A stretch of DNA of 64,000 bases from positions 434,001 through 498,000 of the forward strand of contig CBDCWQ010000023.1 of NCBI GenBank assembly GCA_965223435.1. Direction: 5' to 3'. The DNA comes from CBDCWQ01 sp965223435 (lineage in GTDB: Bacteria; Myxococcota; Kuafuiibacteriia; Kuafuiibacteriales; Kuafuiibacteriaceae). A program made the translations under genes and the position numbers. The stretch's first letter is position 1. Every line of letters starts with the position of its first letter. The notes under the pieces were generated by a model. That model ran no database searches. It saw only the letters and a list, made by a program, of their open reading frames with translations, and was not told the DNA's origin. Positions 8,606-17,768 of the stretch are shown here, piece by piece.

Positions 8606-9185
8606 ATGCTTGAGATCCCTCGCCTTTAGGCGAAGCCTTTAGGATGCTTGCGGTACTTGGGTACAATGCCGCCATGAGGCACTACCGTAAGTCGTCCCAC
8701 ACCGTCTACGAGTTGCACTACCATTTTGTATTCGTACCCAAGTACCGCAAGCCTATGCTGCGTGGAGACGTGGCACTTCGGTTTAGGGAACTGGTTCGGG
8801 AGATATGTAGTCGGAACAACATCCAGATTCTGAAGGGGAACATCAGCCAGGACCACGTGCACCTCCTCTTGAGTGTACCTCCGCATCTGTCGCCGAGCCG
8901 TGTGATGCAGGCCATCAAGGGAAAGACTTCGAATCGGCTCATGGCTGAGTTTCGGGCCCTGCGTAAGTCCTTCTGGGGTCGGCACCTTTGGGCTCGGGGT
9001 TACTTTGTGGCGTCGAGCGGCAATGTGACCGACGACGTCATTGCGAAGTACATCGAGTTGCAAGGTGCCGTGCCCCAGGAGGACGAGGATTTCAAGATCA
9101 CGGAGTGAGATGGCCTGCATTGCAGGCGAGCCTTTAGGCGACTTTAGTCGCAGGCGAACCCACCGCCTTTAGGCGGTGGAGTATT
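8605..9185 (+). mobile_element. IS200/IS605-family element, tnpA only
   Basis: The insert carries a Y1 transposase gene and has hairpins near both ends. The left one is at 8620-8633 (TCGCC-TTTA-GGCGA) and the right one at 9160-9179 (CCACCGCC-TTTA-GGCGGTGG). Both share the CGCCTTTAGGCG core, as expected for the subterminal hairpins bound by single-strand transposases of this family. There is no tnpB. No inverted-repeat ends or target duplication are seen, as is normal for this group. The exact ends are uncertain by about ten bases because the target tetra/pentanucleotide could not be identified. The element splits a potassium-channel reading frame. Confidence 0.8.
8674..9108 (+). CDS. tnpA: IS200-type Y1 (HUH) transposase
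   Basis: The start is the ATG at 8674, giving a 144-residue protein beginning MRHYRKSSHTVYELHYHFVF; this matches the usual N-terminus of IS200 transposases, which run into VPKYRKP. The HUH metal site is DHVHLLLS. The conserved segment SPSRVMQAIKGKTSNRL follows, and the late tyrosine in the GYFVASSGN / AKYIELQ region includes the expected catalytic nucleophile. The family cuts and joins single-stranded DNA at hairpin ends. The length is normal for IS200-group TnpA and no internal stop is present, so the element may still be active. A TACAAT box lies at 8662-8667. Confidence 0.92.
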   Translation: MRHYRKSSHTVYELHYHFVFVPKYRKPMLRGDVALRFRELVREICSRNNIQILKGNISQDHVHLLLSVPPHLSPSRVMQAIKGKTSNRLMAEFRALRKSFWGRHLWARGYFVASSGNVTDDVIAKYIELQGAVPQEDEDFKITE

Positions 9186-11054
9186 CAGTCCGTATAGTGG
9201 GCTGTTTTCATCGACGACGTGCATCACCAGCCAACTTAGGACAAACATGGGGGAGTGTTTTCGGGTCAACTCGAGCTCGTGAAGTCGGCGCATGTGGTGG
9301 CCCTCTTTGGAGATTTCTTCGAGCATCACCGAAAAACTCATGTGGGCGTCCACCACCTCGTTGCCGCGGGCGTTGCCTGCGCGAAACATGAGGGTCCGTT
9401 GGCCATTGAGGGTCGTGAGAAGCAAGGGCTTCGAGAAAATGACGGCCGCCCGAGGCCGGCTCACCTTGGCGAAGATCAGGCCCGTGACGACTGCGACGCC
9501 GATGATGCTGAAGCCCGCTTCGAGGGTCACGATGGTGTTGCCGTAGGGCGTTTGGGGAGACAAGGCCCCATAGCCAATGGTGGACATTGTCTGGACGCTA
9601 AAAAAGAAGGCGTCGCCGAAGTTCCCTTTCGCACTGGCGATCGATTCGGGTTCGAGGGTGTAAAGGCCTGCAAAAAAAACGTTCGCGACCAAAAAAACAA
9701 GGCCTACCGATACAAAAACGCGAGCCCAACTGCCCTCAATAAAATAAAAGTAGAGGTCTCTTCGGAGTTCACTGGGGGTGCCCTTTCGGATGGCCTTGGA
9801 GACGTCTTGCAGTGGGGCCTTTCGTCGGTTCGGGGCCAAGAGCTGTTCTTTGGCGATCTCGGCAATGCCCTTCGCGCTCCTCTCGGTGTGCTGGTGCTCT
9901 TCAAGTGGGGCCATCATCATGTCAAAAATGACTTGGGCGAAGGTAATCGCAGTGACGACCAGCAAGAATAGTCCGCCGCTCAACGTTCTTCCGGCGGGCG
10001 CCCACACCAAAAGCACCACACCGGAGATCCAACGGACGTTGACCCTCGCCCGATCGCTGAGCTCCGCTTGCCTCCGTTGGGTGACCGAGTCGATGGCCGC
10101 GACGCTGATGTAGGCCAGTGCCAGTGAACCCGTCAAAAGCCATCGGTAGGCTTCTGGAGCAGGCTCGTTCCACGAAAAGTCGACCGCCTTTTTGACCGCG
10201 ACGCCCACCGCAATAATCGCAACCTGCAGCGGTATATGGGCGTAGATCCACACGATCCATTGGGCGTGACCGGGTCGAATGTGGGCGCCGGCAATGTCAT
10301 CGAAGTAGACCCACCAAATTCCACAGGTGATAAGTAAGGCAATGCCTGCTTCAAGGTACACCTGTGGACCGCTGCCCTGGGCGACCAACATGCTGAGCAC
10401 TTTGACAAAGGACTCGCCGAGAACAATGATGGTCAAAAGGCCGTACCGCTCTGTGAGGTGTTTGAGGTCAATCGGATATCGTTCAGCGAGTGTTCGTGAT
10501 TGCCGGCTCAGAGTCGACAAAAGGACGGTCACGCTCGCAAGCGTCCATACGCCGATGGCCAAGTTCGCAGGCAAGAAGGCGGAGGCAATCCACAAAGCGC
10601 CGACCACGAAAAATACGGTGCCCCAATATCGGATGTAGTCCTGAGCCTCTTGCATTTGGGCGTAGGCTCGAAGATGCATCACCGCAACCAAAAGTTGCGC
10701 TGTTCCCGCAGCCAGAGAGAAAAACTGCGTATCATGCTCGAGCACGCGTGAGGCGCTCATCGCCATCCCGCCCACCGCAAACATTTGCAAAAAAACAAGC
10801 CCGCGGTGCACAAAGTCGTCGACCGTAAACCGGTTTTCGTAGAAGCTAAACCCGGTCCACGCCACCCACAGTGGTAAAAACATGGCGAAAAATGTGGCCA
10901 CACCCGCCAGGTTGGTGTGGTTCGAAAGCCCGTTCCCCAGCTGTATGAACGCCGCAACAAAGATGAGGTCGTAAAAAAGCTCTAGCCACGTGACCTTTTT
11001 TTCGAGCCCGAGGGCTGGGCTGTGAAGGAGTGGCCTGTGAAACCAGCGGTTTCG
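9144..11054 (-). pseudogene. LtrA-like membrane domain fused to inward-rectifier K+ channel (KirBac), truncated at its C-terminus by the IS
   Basis: One continuous frame joins two families. From the ATG at 11054, residues ~20-385 are LtrA-like: VTWLELFYDLIFVAAF, multiple membrane helices, and the signature HLTERYGLLTIIVLGES. Residues ~430-620 are KirBac: the slide helix DLYFYFIEGSWARVF, a first membrane helix, the pore with selectivity filter TIGYG (~492-496), a second helix, then the immunoglobulin-like cytoplasmic domain with KHSPMFVLSWLVMHVVDE. The frame then runs through SPLYGL into IS sequence and stops at 9144; the missing end lies at 8352-8605. The intact protein would have been about 700 residues. 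The frame extends upstream to a TTG at 11129, but that would overlap the preceding gene. Tetrameric K+ channels need the lost segment for a complete cytoplasmic domain, so function is doubtful. Confidence 0.85.
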
Positions 11055-11104
11055 CATCGCCACGGTTCTTTGCCACGCCTGGCGCCCACAATCTAGGGCA
11101 CATC

Positions 11105-11923
11105 CTACAACTTCTCGTTTAGGCTCCAATCATAGTCGAGCCACTTTATTTTTGGCCGTTCGCTTCTGGCCAGGATGCGTTTCAGGTCAGGCGCATAGCG
11201 TGCCGCGAAGTCCAGGGCCGAGCCCGCTTCCTGCTCAAAATCCCCGCGGTACCAATCATAAAGAGGTGTAAGGTGCACTCTCTTTGGCTTCTCAAGGTCG
11301 AATCGAAACCATCGGTCGTGGCGATGGACGTACTGGGTTTGGTTCTCGAGCTGCGCCTCGAGTCTGTCGGCAACATACGCCTCAGACCTGAGCGGCGGGC
11401 ATCCCACCGCGGCGCAGACCAGGGCGAAGTGCACGCGTGGTTCTTTGAAGTTGGGCCGAATCTCTTTGTGCTCAATGTCGTCTAGGCTCATGCGGTGGGC
11501 GCCAATCTTCCAGCGTGCGTCCTTCCAGCGATGGCTGACAGGGATGTCTTTGATCGAGCTCACCGGATAGTGGTCGAGAATCAGCCGTAAGGTTAACGCA
11601 TTGTAGGCGTTGATGAGCAGTGCCAGCCGCTCGTTTCGACCAAGTTCGGACAGAACCGCATGTTCGAGCGATGCGATATACCGGTTGAGTTTCCCCTGAT
11701 TCTTCTTGAGCCTGGGGTAGTCCACCCAGCCTCCGGGCGCCACGTGTGTCTTGAGCAGGTCATCGAGGGGGCGATGGTCGAAGCTTGGCCCATCCGTGTT
11801 GGTAAACCGTTCCCGCATCGTCACTGAGGGCGGCCTAAAAAAGTACACACAAGATGCAACCGCCATGACGACCGCAATCCCTGTCAGTATGACGACGGCA
11901 ACGTGTGTCCTTCTTCGTCCCAT
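11105..11923 (-). CDS. DUF547 protein, membrane-anchored
   Basis: The 272-residue product starts at an ATG preceded by AGAAAGGG. It has an N-terminal hydrophobic segment (about residues 8-29) that could be a signal anchor or a signal peptide ending at ASC. The remainder matches DUF547: LLKTHVAPGGWVDYPRLK, NERLALLINAYNALTLRLIL, SLDDIEHKEIR, and HFALVCAAVGCPPLRSEAY followed by LTPLYDWYRGDF. The NAYN and CAAxGCPP segments are the most conserved parts of the family, whose papain-like fold has been proposed from structure but whose substrate is unknown. It lies upstream of, and on the same strand as, the channel-fusion gene. Confidence 0.85.
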   Translation of the reverse strand: MGRRRTHVAVVILTGIAVVMAVASCVYFFRPPSVTMRERFTNTDGPSFDHRPLDDLLKTHVAPGGWVDYPRLKKNQGKLNRYIASLEHAVLSELGRNERLALLINAYNALTLRLILDHYPVSSIKDIPVSHRWKDARWKIGAHRMSLDDIEHKEIRPNFKEPRVHFALVCAAVGCPPLRSEAYVADRLEAQLENQTQYVHRHDRWFRFDLEKPKRVHLTPLYDWYRGDFEQEAGSALDFAARYAPDLKRILARSERPKIKWLDYDWSLNEKL

Positions 11924-12163
11924 CCTAAACCCTTTCTCTCAGTGCATCCTGTTTGGCCTGAGCGCAACCCCATTGTTCCAAAGACGGACGTTTTTGGGTT
12001 TCACGCCCGTTTGTACTCGTCTGCTTACTGGGGCCCGAATGCCCAGAAGGGATTCCAGTGCTGGCTGCCTTGCGCGTATATGTGAGCGCCATTACATGAG
12101 AAACATAAATTGCGATGTGGGTGGGTGTGGTTGTAGCCTGGTCTTTCTAGGAGGGATATCTAG

Positions 12164-14455
12164 ATGGAATCTAGAGGCACAATGAGGACCGCTTTTTTCA
12201 AAGAGCAAGCCGGGCGCCTGCGGTGGGCGACTTTTATGGGGCTTGGGGCCAGCTTTTTTGCTTATGCCTGCGGGTCGAACGTTGAGGGCCGTCTCGTGGA
12301 TGAACATGGCCGCGAACGGACCTTGGTAGAGACCGGAGCGCTATCGGCGCGTGATTCACTCGTGGCCCACCCCGATCCAAGCCCCCAAGAACGGGCTCGA
12401 TTCACCGATTCTTTCGCAGCGCCGGTCTGCGAGAAAAGAACGCGCTTGTGTGACACTGCGGACCTCGTGAACCACCGCGGAGCGCGCAATGCCGAGCTCA
12501 CGGAGCTGGGGCACCCAAATACGGTCGACGGTTGTCCGGACTCGAACAGCCCGATGAAGAGCGGTTACGAGTACATCCGTCGACTTCGGATCTGGAGTGA
12601 AGAGGGTGTGGCCTTTCGGCCGGGCGCTGAAGTGCGTGTGGGCGTGGACTTCAGCGCGTGGGGTCGCTCCAACTACGTAGATGTTTTTTATACGCCCGAC
12701 GCTGAGGCCGAGGTGGTTCGATGGGAGCATGTCGAGACCATTCGATCGCTCGGGAGCGAGATGTATACGGTGCAGCTGTCGGAAGCGTTTGTGTTGCCTG
12801 ACGACGGGGGACGCTTTCAAGCTTTTAGGGCTTCCATTCGGTATCGGGGTAAGACGGCCTTTTCTGACGGTTGTGCTCAAACGGCCTACGCGGACAACGA
12901 TGATTTGGTGTTCTTTGTGGAATCGAATTCGGAGGGTGAGGACGGCCTGAGTCCCCTTTCAGCGCTCCGATACGAACTTGTTGACCTCGGTGAGCTGGAT
13001 CCCAACGCAGGCTTTGACGTGGCCGCGATGAACAACCGGGGGCAGATTGTGGGCTCTTTCCAGGCGCCTTCGTCTACCCATCCTGGTTGGCTGTGGGAGA
13101 ACGGGGCGATGAGACAACTCGATTTTCGGCCGACAGCTCTGAATGATGAGGGTATCGTTGTTGGCTTTTTCGAGGACCAAAGCGGGGTTCAACACGCTTT
13201 GGTCATGGACGGAGGTCTTCAAGAACGCTTGCCAAGCCTTGGCGGCCGACGGACGCGAGCGCGCGCCATCAACAATCGCGGCCAGATTGTCGGCTCCGCC
13301 CAAGACACCGCCGGGGCCGTCCACGGCGTGCTTTGGGTCCGCGATGGGTCGGGGGTATGGACTGTCAGGCCCTTGGCCAACGAAAATGGGCACCTCACAA
13401 GCGCGATGGGGATCGACGACGCGGGAGATATTATTGGGACGGGCTCAACGCCAAACGGAGGAGGGGCCGTTCTTTACCGAGGGGAAACATTTGTTCTTTT
13501 GGACCCCAAGTGGGGTGGTTATACAAACAGCTTTGGAAGAGATCTCAATGAACACGGGCAACAAATAGGCGCTGCGCTTGCAACATTGAATCGGAGCCGG
13601 TCTTTTCTTTGGGATCAAGGTGAGCTGAGTGAGCTTTTGAGCCTTGCCCAGCCGTTTGCCCATGCGAGTGACATCAATCGCAACGGCTACGTGGTTGGTG
13701 TTTCCAGGGGTATGAATGGTCGTCGGGCGACGGCTTGGATCGGTGGCCGGACCGTAGACCTGAATCACACCCTGCCTCGGGGCTCGAAGTGGGTGCTCAC
13801 CCGTGCCGAATCTTGCAATGACCAAGGGTGGATTGCAGGAATGGGCATGTTCGAAGGTTCGCCTTTGCCCTTTGTCCTCAAGCCGGTCGCATCCGACGGC
13901 GTATGTGGGAATGGAGTCTTGGAGGGTTTTGAGACGTGTGATGATGGCAATACAAAAAACTTGGACGGATGCAGTAGCAACTGCGCGGTTCAGCCCGAGT
14001 TTCCCTGGGGTGCCCATGCGAAGGGCGTCCAGCACACCGATCTAAGACTCACAGACATGGCAGGTTATCACTTTACACCGCTGGTGGACGGCTTCGTTGT
14101 AGGCTTGGGTGGCGTGTTCAGAGGTTCGAAAGTTGTGCGCCTGTTCGAAACTGCGACCCGCACGCTCCTCGCTGAGGCAGAGGTCCAAAGCGATCCTCAA
14201 TTCTTTTCCTACGGGGGCATCGAGCCAATCTCGGTTTCGTCAGGTAAGCAGTATACGGTGGTCGTTGCTGGCGGCTCAGGCTTCACAGAGCGCCGTCTCT
14301 CAGACCTGAGCTTTCCCGCGGTTTTTGGGTCCATTCGAATCGATGGGTCGACCTACTTTTCGCAGTTCACCACGGACCTCACGACGGCTCGGGTTTGGAC
14401 CCATCGGATGTTTGGTCAACCCGACGTCCAGTTTGTGCCTTCGTCTGGCCGTTGA
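12164..14455 (+). CDS. Lipoprotein with HAF repeats, a myxococcal cysteine-rich repeat and a DUF4082-like C-terminal domain
   Basis: The ATG at 12164 follows AGGAGGG by eight bases. A signal peptide ends at FAYAC. Residues ~130-255 form a beta-rich domain. Residues ~270-560 hold repeated HAF motifs, for example AAMNNRGQIVGS, TALNDEGIVVGFF, RAINNRGQIVGSAQ and SDINRNGYVVGVS, each a beta-hairpin of a likely propeller. At ~580-610 lies CGNGVLEGFETCDDGN continuing to DGCSSNC, the six-cysteine repeat found mainly in Myxococcota. The last ~145 residues (YHFTPLVDGFVVGLGGVF and SGKQYTVVVAGGSGF) look like DUF4082. The protein should sit on the cell surface; no enzymatic motif is seen. Confidence 0.85.
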   Translation: MESRGTMRTAFFKEQAGRLRWATFMGLGASFFAYACGSNVEGRLVDEHGRERTLVETGALSARDSLVAHPDPSPQERARFTDSFAAPVCEKRTRLCDTADLVNHRGARNAELTELGHPNTVDGCPDSNSPMKSGYEYIRRLRIWSEEGVAFRPGAEVRVGVDFSAWGRSNYVDVFYTPDAEAEVVRWEHVETIRSLGSEMYTVQLSEAFVLPDDGGRFQAFRASIRYRGKTAFSDGCAQTAYADNDDLVFFVESNSEGEDGLSPLSALRYELVDLGELDPNAGFDVAAMNNRGQIVGSFQAPSSTHPGWLWENGAMRQLDFRPTALNDEGIVVGFFEDQSGVQHALVMDGGLQERLPSLGGRRTRARAINNRGQIVGSAQDTAGAVHGVLWVRDGSGVWTVRPLANENGHLTSAMGIDDAGDIIGTGSTPNGGGAVLYRGETFVLLDPKWGGYTNSFGRDLNEHGQQIGAALATLNRSRSFLWDQGELSELLSLAQPFAHASDINRNGYVVGVSRGMNGRRATAWIGGRTVDLNHTLPRGSKWVLTRAESCNDQGWIAGMGMFEGSPLPFVLKPVASDGVCGNGVLEGFETCDDGNTKNLDGCSSNCAVQPEFPWGAHAKGVQHTDLRLTDMAGYHFTPLVDGFVVGLGGVFRGSKVVRLFETATRTLLAEAEVQSDPQFFSYGGIEPISVSSGKQYTVVVAGGSGFTERRLSDLSFPAVFGSIRIDGSTYFSQFTTDLTTARVWTHRMFGQPDVQFVPSSGR

Positions 14456-14658
14456 TGAGAGTCCGGTAAACCCTCTGGAGTTGTGCCCTCCTGGGGGCGG
14501 CCCAACGTACATGTAGGCAAGGAACGGGTCGTTACGGTATGGTGCGCAATGACGTGCCCTCGGTTACGAGGTCGTGACCATCGTGGGCCTGATTTTCTGG
14601 ATTTGCCGGGGAATGCTGAGGCGGACCGGGTGGCACGAACGGTGCTGTTGTTGATGGC

Positions 14659-15111
14659 ATGCCGGAGCAACGACACGAGAAATACGAAAAAAGCCAACCC
14701 ATGGGGGCGCTGGTGACCGCGCATCTTCACCTTTTGGATCTCCTTAAGGTGGTCGAACGCTTAGCCTCAGATGCCACCAAAGATGAAAGGCAGGTTCCTG
14801 AGCTTCGGCGAAGCCTGATGAAACTTCAGCACATGCTGGAAGCACACTTCAACTACGAAGAATCCGTCGAGTTCCACACGCAGTTGTCGCAAGAATACCC
14901 TCGGACGGCGGGTACGCTCGGGCGTTTGTTGGCGCAACACCGAGAGCTTCGAGAGGGTCTACGGGGTTTGGTTGGCGCGCCGCAGACCGTGGCGTCCAGT
15001 CACCTGGCCTCTGAGGCGCTTGCCTTTGTGGAAGCATTGCGTGCCCATGAGGCCGAGGAGTCCGCGACTTTACAGGCTGTTTATGGTGATGACCTAGGCG
15101 CCATGGATTGA
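14659..15111 (+). CDS. Hemerythrin-like HHE-domain protein
   Basis: This is a small helical protein (150 residues, or 136 if it starts at the ATG at 14701). Conserved histidine/glutamate pairs typical of haemerythrin-fold iron proteins are present: AHLHLLDLLK, EAHFNYEESVEF, LAQHRELREGL and RAHEAEESATLQAVYGDD. The family binds a non-haem di-iron site and serves in oxygen or redox sensing or iron handling. No strong ribosome binding site precedes either ATG, so the start is uncertain. It converges with the PAS-GGDEF-EAL gene, whose stop lies 22 bases away on the other strand. Confidence 0.7.
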   Translation: MPEQRHEKYEKSQPMGALVTAHLHLLDLLKVVERLASDATKDERQVPELRRSLMKLQHMLEAHFNYEESVEFHTQLSQEYPRTAGTLGRLLAQHRELREGLRGLVGAPQTVASSHLASEALAFVEALRAHEAEESATLQAVYGDDLGAMD

Positions 15112-15132
15112 GCCCTCTTTTGTATCCGCAAC

Positions 15133-16908
15133 TCATCCGGAGCCACCGGCGTCAATTCGAACCGGTTTGCGTGGTGTGAAGCCGATTTCAACCCCGGTCT
15201 GGGGTCGATGATGGTTGCTCGGAGGGGGTGCGGGCACGGAGGTCTTCTGAGACGGACGGTCGTCGGTGCCCGGTGTTCCCCAGTAAAATCCTTGCGCGAA
15301 CGGCACGCCAATTTCTTTAAGGAACGCCGAGTCTTTGGCCGTTTCGACGCCTTCGGCCACAATGGTGACCTCCAGGGCTTGGAGCACGCTGACCAGTCGG
15401 GAACATGCTTCGCGCTTGGCGGGATTGCCCGCGACCCCTTTGACGAGAATCTGGTCTATTTTGGCGATATCCGGTTTGAGTCCGATCAAGGCCTCGATGG
15501 GGCTTCGTCCGAAGCCCACGTCGTCGAGGGCAATGAGGATGCCATGGTCTTTGAGTTCGGCCGTCTTTTCCGCCAAGTAGTCGGGATCACCGATGATTTG
15601 CTGTTCGCTGATCTCAAGGCACGCGCAGTCGATCTTGTGGCTCGCGATGATGTCCAAAATGCACTCCACCGGGGTCGACAAGAGGGTCGTGGGCAAGATG
15701 TTGTAGTGGATGACACCCCGCATTTTTCGTTGTGCGACGGTTTTCGCGCACTGTTTGAGGCTCTCGATGTCGGCCAGGAGCGAAAGGTTTTGTTCCCTGG
15801 ATGCCCGAAACAAGACTTCAGGCATTTCCAATGAGCCCTTCGGGCCCCGGATGAGCATTTCGTAGCCGGCAATTCGGTCATGGTTGAGCGAGATGATCGG
15901 ATGCCAGACGGCGCGGAGCGTGTGGGAGCGCAGCGTCTCCTCAAGAGAATCGAGGGGTTGAGGGGAGTCGGAGTCGGTCGAGACCCGGTTCTTGCCACAG
16001 GTCTTGCTCTTTCGAAGAATGGAGTGCGTACGCACGAGGAGCTCCTCCAAGGATGAAAGGTCGGGAGGTAAGATGAGCACGCCCGCGCTGGCGGTGATGG
16101 ACAGCGGGTTCGAATTGACGACCAGCGGTGGGTGGGCGATGGCCAGGCGCAGCCGTTCGGCGAGGGCTTCTGCCTCCGCCTTTCGGGTGCAGGGCAAGAG
16201 GACAAGGAACTCATCTCCCCCGATTCGTCCGGCAAAATCGCCGGCGCGCAGGCAACGCTTGAGCCTTTCTGCCGTTTCTCTCAGCACGACGTCGCCGGAG
16301 GCATGGCCTAACGAGTCGTTGATGTCCTTAAAGTTGTCGAGATCGAGGACCACGGTTGCGAGGTATTGGCTTTCGCGACGAGCGCGTTTTTGTTCTCGCG
16401 AAAGCATGGAGGATATTCCGCGGCGGTTCATGAGGGCCGTGAGCGGATCGAGGGACACCAGCGACTCGAGCTGTCGGTTTGTATCTTGGAGTCGCTGGGT
16501 CAGATCGGAAAGGGCTTTTTCCGATCGTTTCTGCTCGGTGAGGTCTCGAATGAAAGCGACGAAGCTGGTCTCGTGACCGATCCAAACAGGGGTCACAGTG
16601 AGTTCGATGGGGAACTCGTGCCCGGTAAGGTGTAGCCCCATGGTTTCGAAACGACGGCTCAGCGCTTGATGTTTGTGAGCGCAGTGCTTTTGGGTATGGA
16701 GGTAACGGGTGAAGCCGGCAGCATGGGTTTGGCGATAGGCCTCCGGAATGATGTCGGTCAGGAGATGGCCGACGATATCCACTCGGGACCACCCAAAAAT
16801 TCGGAACGCCTCCGCGTTCCACCCGGTGATCGCACCTTGGGCATTGGCGGTCACGATGGCGTCCATCGCGTTGTCAAGAATGATGGACATATCGGGCTGA
16901 AACCCCAT
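15133..16908 (-). CDS. PAS-GGDEF-EAL protein, cyclic-di-GMP turnover
   Basis: I place the start at the ATG at 16908 because AGGAG lies eight bases upstream; the frame is open for 63 more codons but these are unconserved. Residues ~1-135 are a PAS domain (AMDAIVTANAQGAITGWNAEA, ending in the DLTEQKRSE linker). The GGDEF domain keeps an intact active site, GRIGGDEFLVLLP, and the substrate region DLDNFKDINDSLGH. The C-terminal EAL domain reads EML instead of EAL but keeps the metal and catalytic residues in YNILP, LEISE, ALDDVGFGRSP, KIDQ and AEGVET. Synthase activity is likely; phosphodiesterase activity is possible but the loop DDVGFGRSP departs from the usual DDFGTGYSS. No membrane segment is seen, so the PAS domain probably senses a cytoplasmic signal. 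Confidence 0.92.
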   Translation of the reverse strand: MGFQPDMSIILDNAMDAIVTANAQGAITGWNAEAFRIFGWSRVDIVGHLLTDIIPEAYRQTHAAGFTRYLHTQKHCAHKHQALSRRFETMGLHLTGHEFPIELTVTPVWIGHETSFVAFIRDLTEQKRSEKALSDLTQRLQDTNRQLESLVSLDPLTALMNRRGISSMLSREQKRARRESQYLATVVLDLDNFKDINDSLGHASGDVVLRETAERLKRCLRAGDFAGRIGGDEFLVLLPCTRKAEAEALAERLRLAIAHPPLVVNSNPLSITASAGVLILPPDLSSLEELLVRTHSILRKSKTCGKNRVSTDSDSPQPLDSLEETLRSHTLRAVWHPIISLNHDRIAGYEMLIRGPKGSLEMPEVLFRASREQNLSLLADIESLKQCAKTVAQRKMRGVIHYNILPTTLLSTPVECILDIIASHKIDCACLEISEQQIIGDPDYLAEKTAELKDHGILIALDDVGFGRSPIEALIGLKPDIAKIDQILVKGVAGNPAKREACSRLVSVLQALEVTIVAEGVETAKDSAFLKEIGVPFAQGFYWGTPGTDDRPSQKTSVPAPPPSNHHRPQTGVEIGFTPRKPVRIDAGGSG

Positions 16909-17106
16909 GGCATGACTCCTTCCCGAGGCGGGCAAGCGAAATCCTAGGTCGAGTGCCCGTTTCTCGAAACTGCGTGGCGCTGCGTTCTTGTGGGCGATGT
17001 GATCTGCTGTGGGACCAGTGAAACCCCATATTTGACCGCCGAAAAGCGCAGCTTTGGGGTTCAAAGTTTGCCGCGTTGCGGAGGGAGGCGCTAGCATCGG
17101 CGCCCC

Positions 17107-17724
17107 ATGAAACTGACGCCTCTAGATATTCAGCAGCAGCAATTTCGAACCTGTCTTTGGGGGTTCGATGCCAAAGAGGTCGATGCGTTTTTGGATGCAC
17201 TGGCGACCGACGTCGAGGGTTTGGTCCGTCAAAACCATGCGCTTCAGGACGAACTGAAACGAAAAGACGGTCAGCTCCAAGAGTACGCGGAGCGTGAAAG
17301 AACGCTCAAAGACACCATGATGACCGCAACCCGCGTGACGGAAGACATCAAGGAAAACGCCCGTAAAGAATCCGAGATAGTGATTGCTCAGGCCGAAACC
17401 CAAGCGGAGCGCATCATTCAAAACGCCCATGCGCGTCTGTTGCGAATCATGGAGGACACGGATGAGCTTCGCCGACAGAAGGTGGAGTTCGAGTCCGGTC
17501 TTCGCTCTTTGATCTCGAGTCACGCCAAGCTGCTCGATGTGATGGCCGAAAAGGGTGGTCCGGTCCCGACAGATTCAGTGACGCCCTTGTATGGCCGAGA
17601 AGAGGCCAGCGACGATGAAAACGGGGCTACGCCCGAGGCTTCTAAGGTGCTGAAGATGCGCGAGTCCGCGCGCGCGGCGGTTCCGGACGGCCCGCTTTTG
17701 ACGCCGCGAGGCGGTGATCGCTGA
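17107..17724 (+). CDS. DivIVA-domain coiled-coil protein
   Basis: The 205-residue product begins MKLTPLDIQQQQFRTCLWGF then DAKEVDAFLDALATD, the DivIVA/GpsB N-terminal membrane-binding motif. A long coiled coil follows (residues ~35-155) and then a disordered acidic tail. DivIVA proteins gather at curved membrane and help place division, polar-growth or chromosome-anchoring machinery. They are best known in Gram-positives but also occur in Myxococcota and related deltaproteobacteria. The gene diverges from the c-di-GMP gene and its stop converges with that of the response regulator. Confidence 0.85.
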   Translation: MKLTPLDIQQQQFRTCLWGFDAKEVDAFLDALATDVEGLVRQNHALQDELKRKDGQLQEYAERERTLKDTMMTATRVTEDIKENARKESEIVIAQAETQAERIIQNAHARLLRIMEDTDELRRQKVEFESGLRSLISSHAKLLDVMAEKGGPVPTDSVTPLYGREEASDDENGATPEASKVLKMRESARAAVPDGPLLTPRGGDR

Positions 17725-17768
17725 GGCTCGACCGCGGTGCGGATCGGGCATCGACGTCCAATCTGGGG

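Noticed and set aside
8605..9185. Possibility of a tnpB/IscB-type guide-RNA system in the IS
   Set aside because: The element is about 580 bases and has only tnpA; no space for tnpB and no downstream omega-RNA-like gene.
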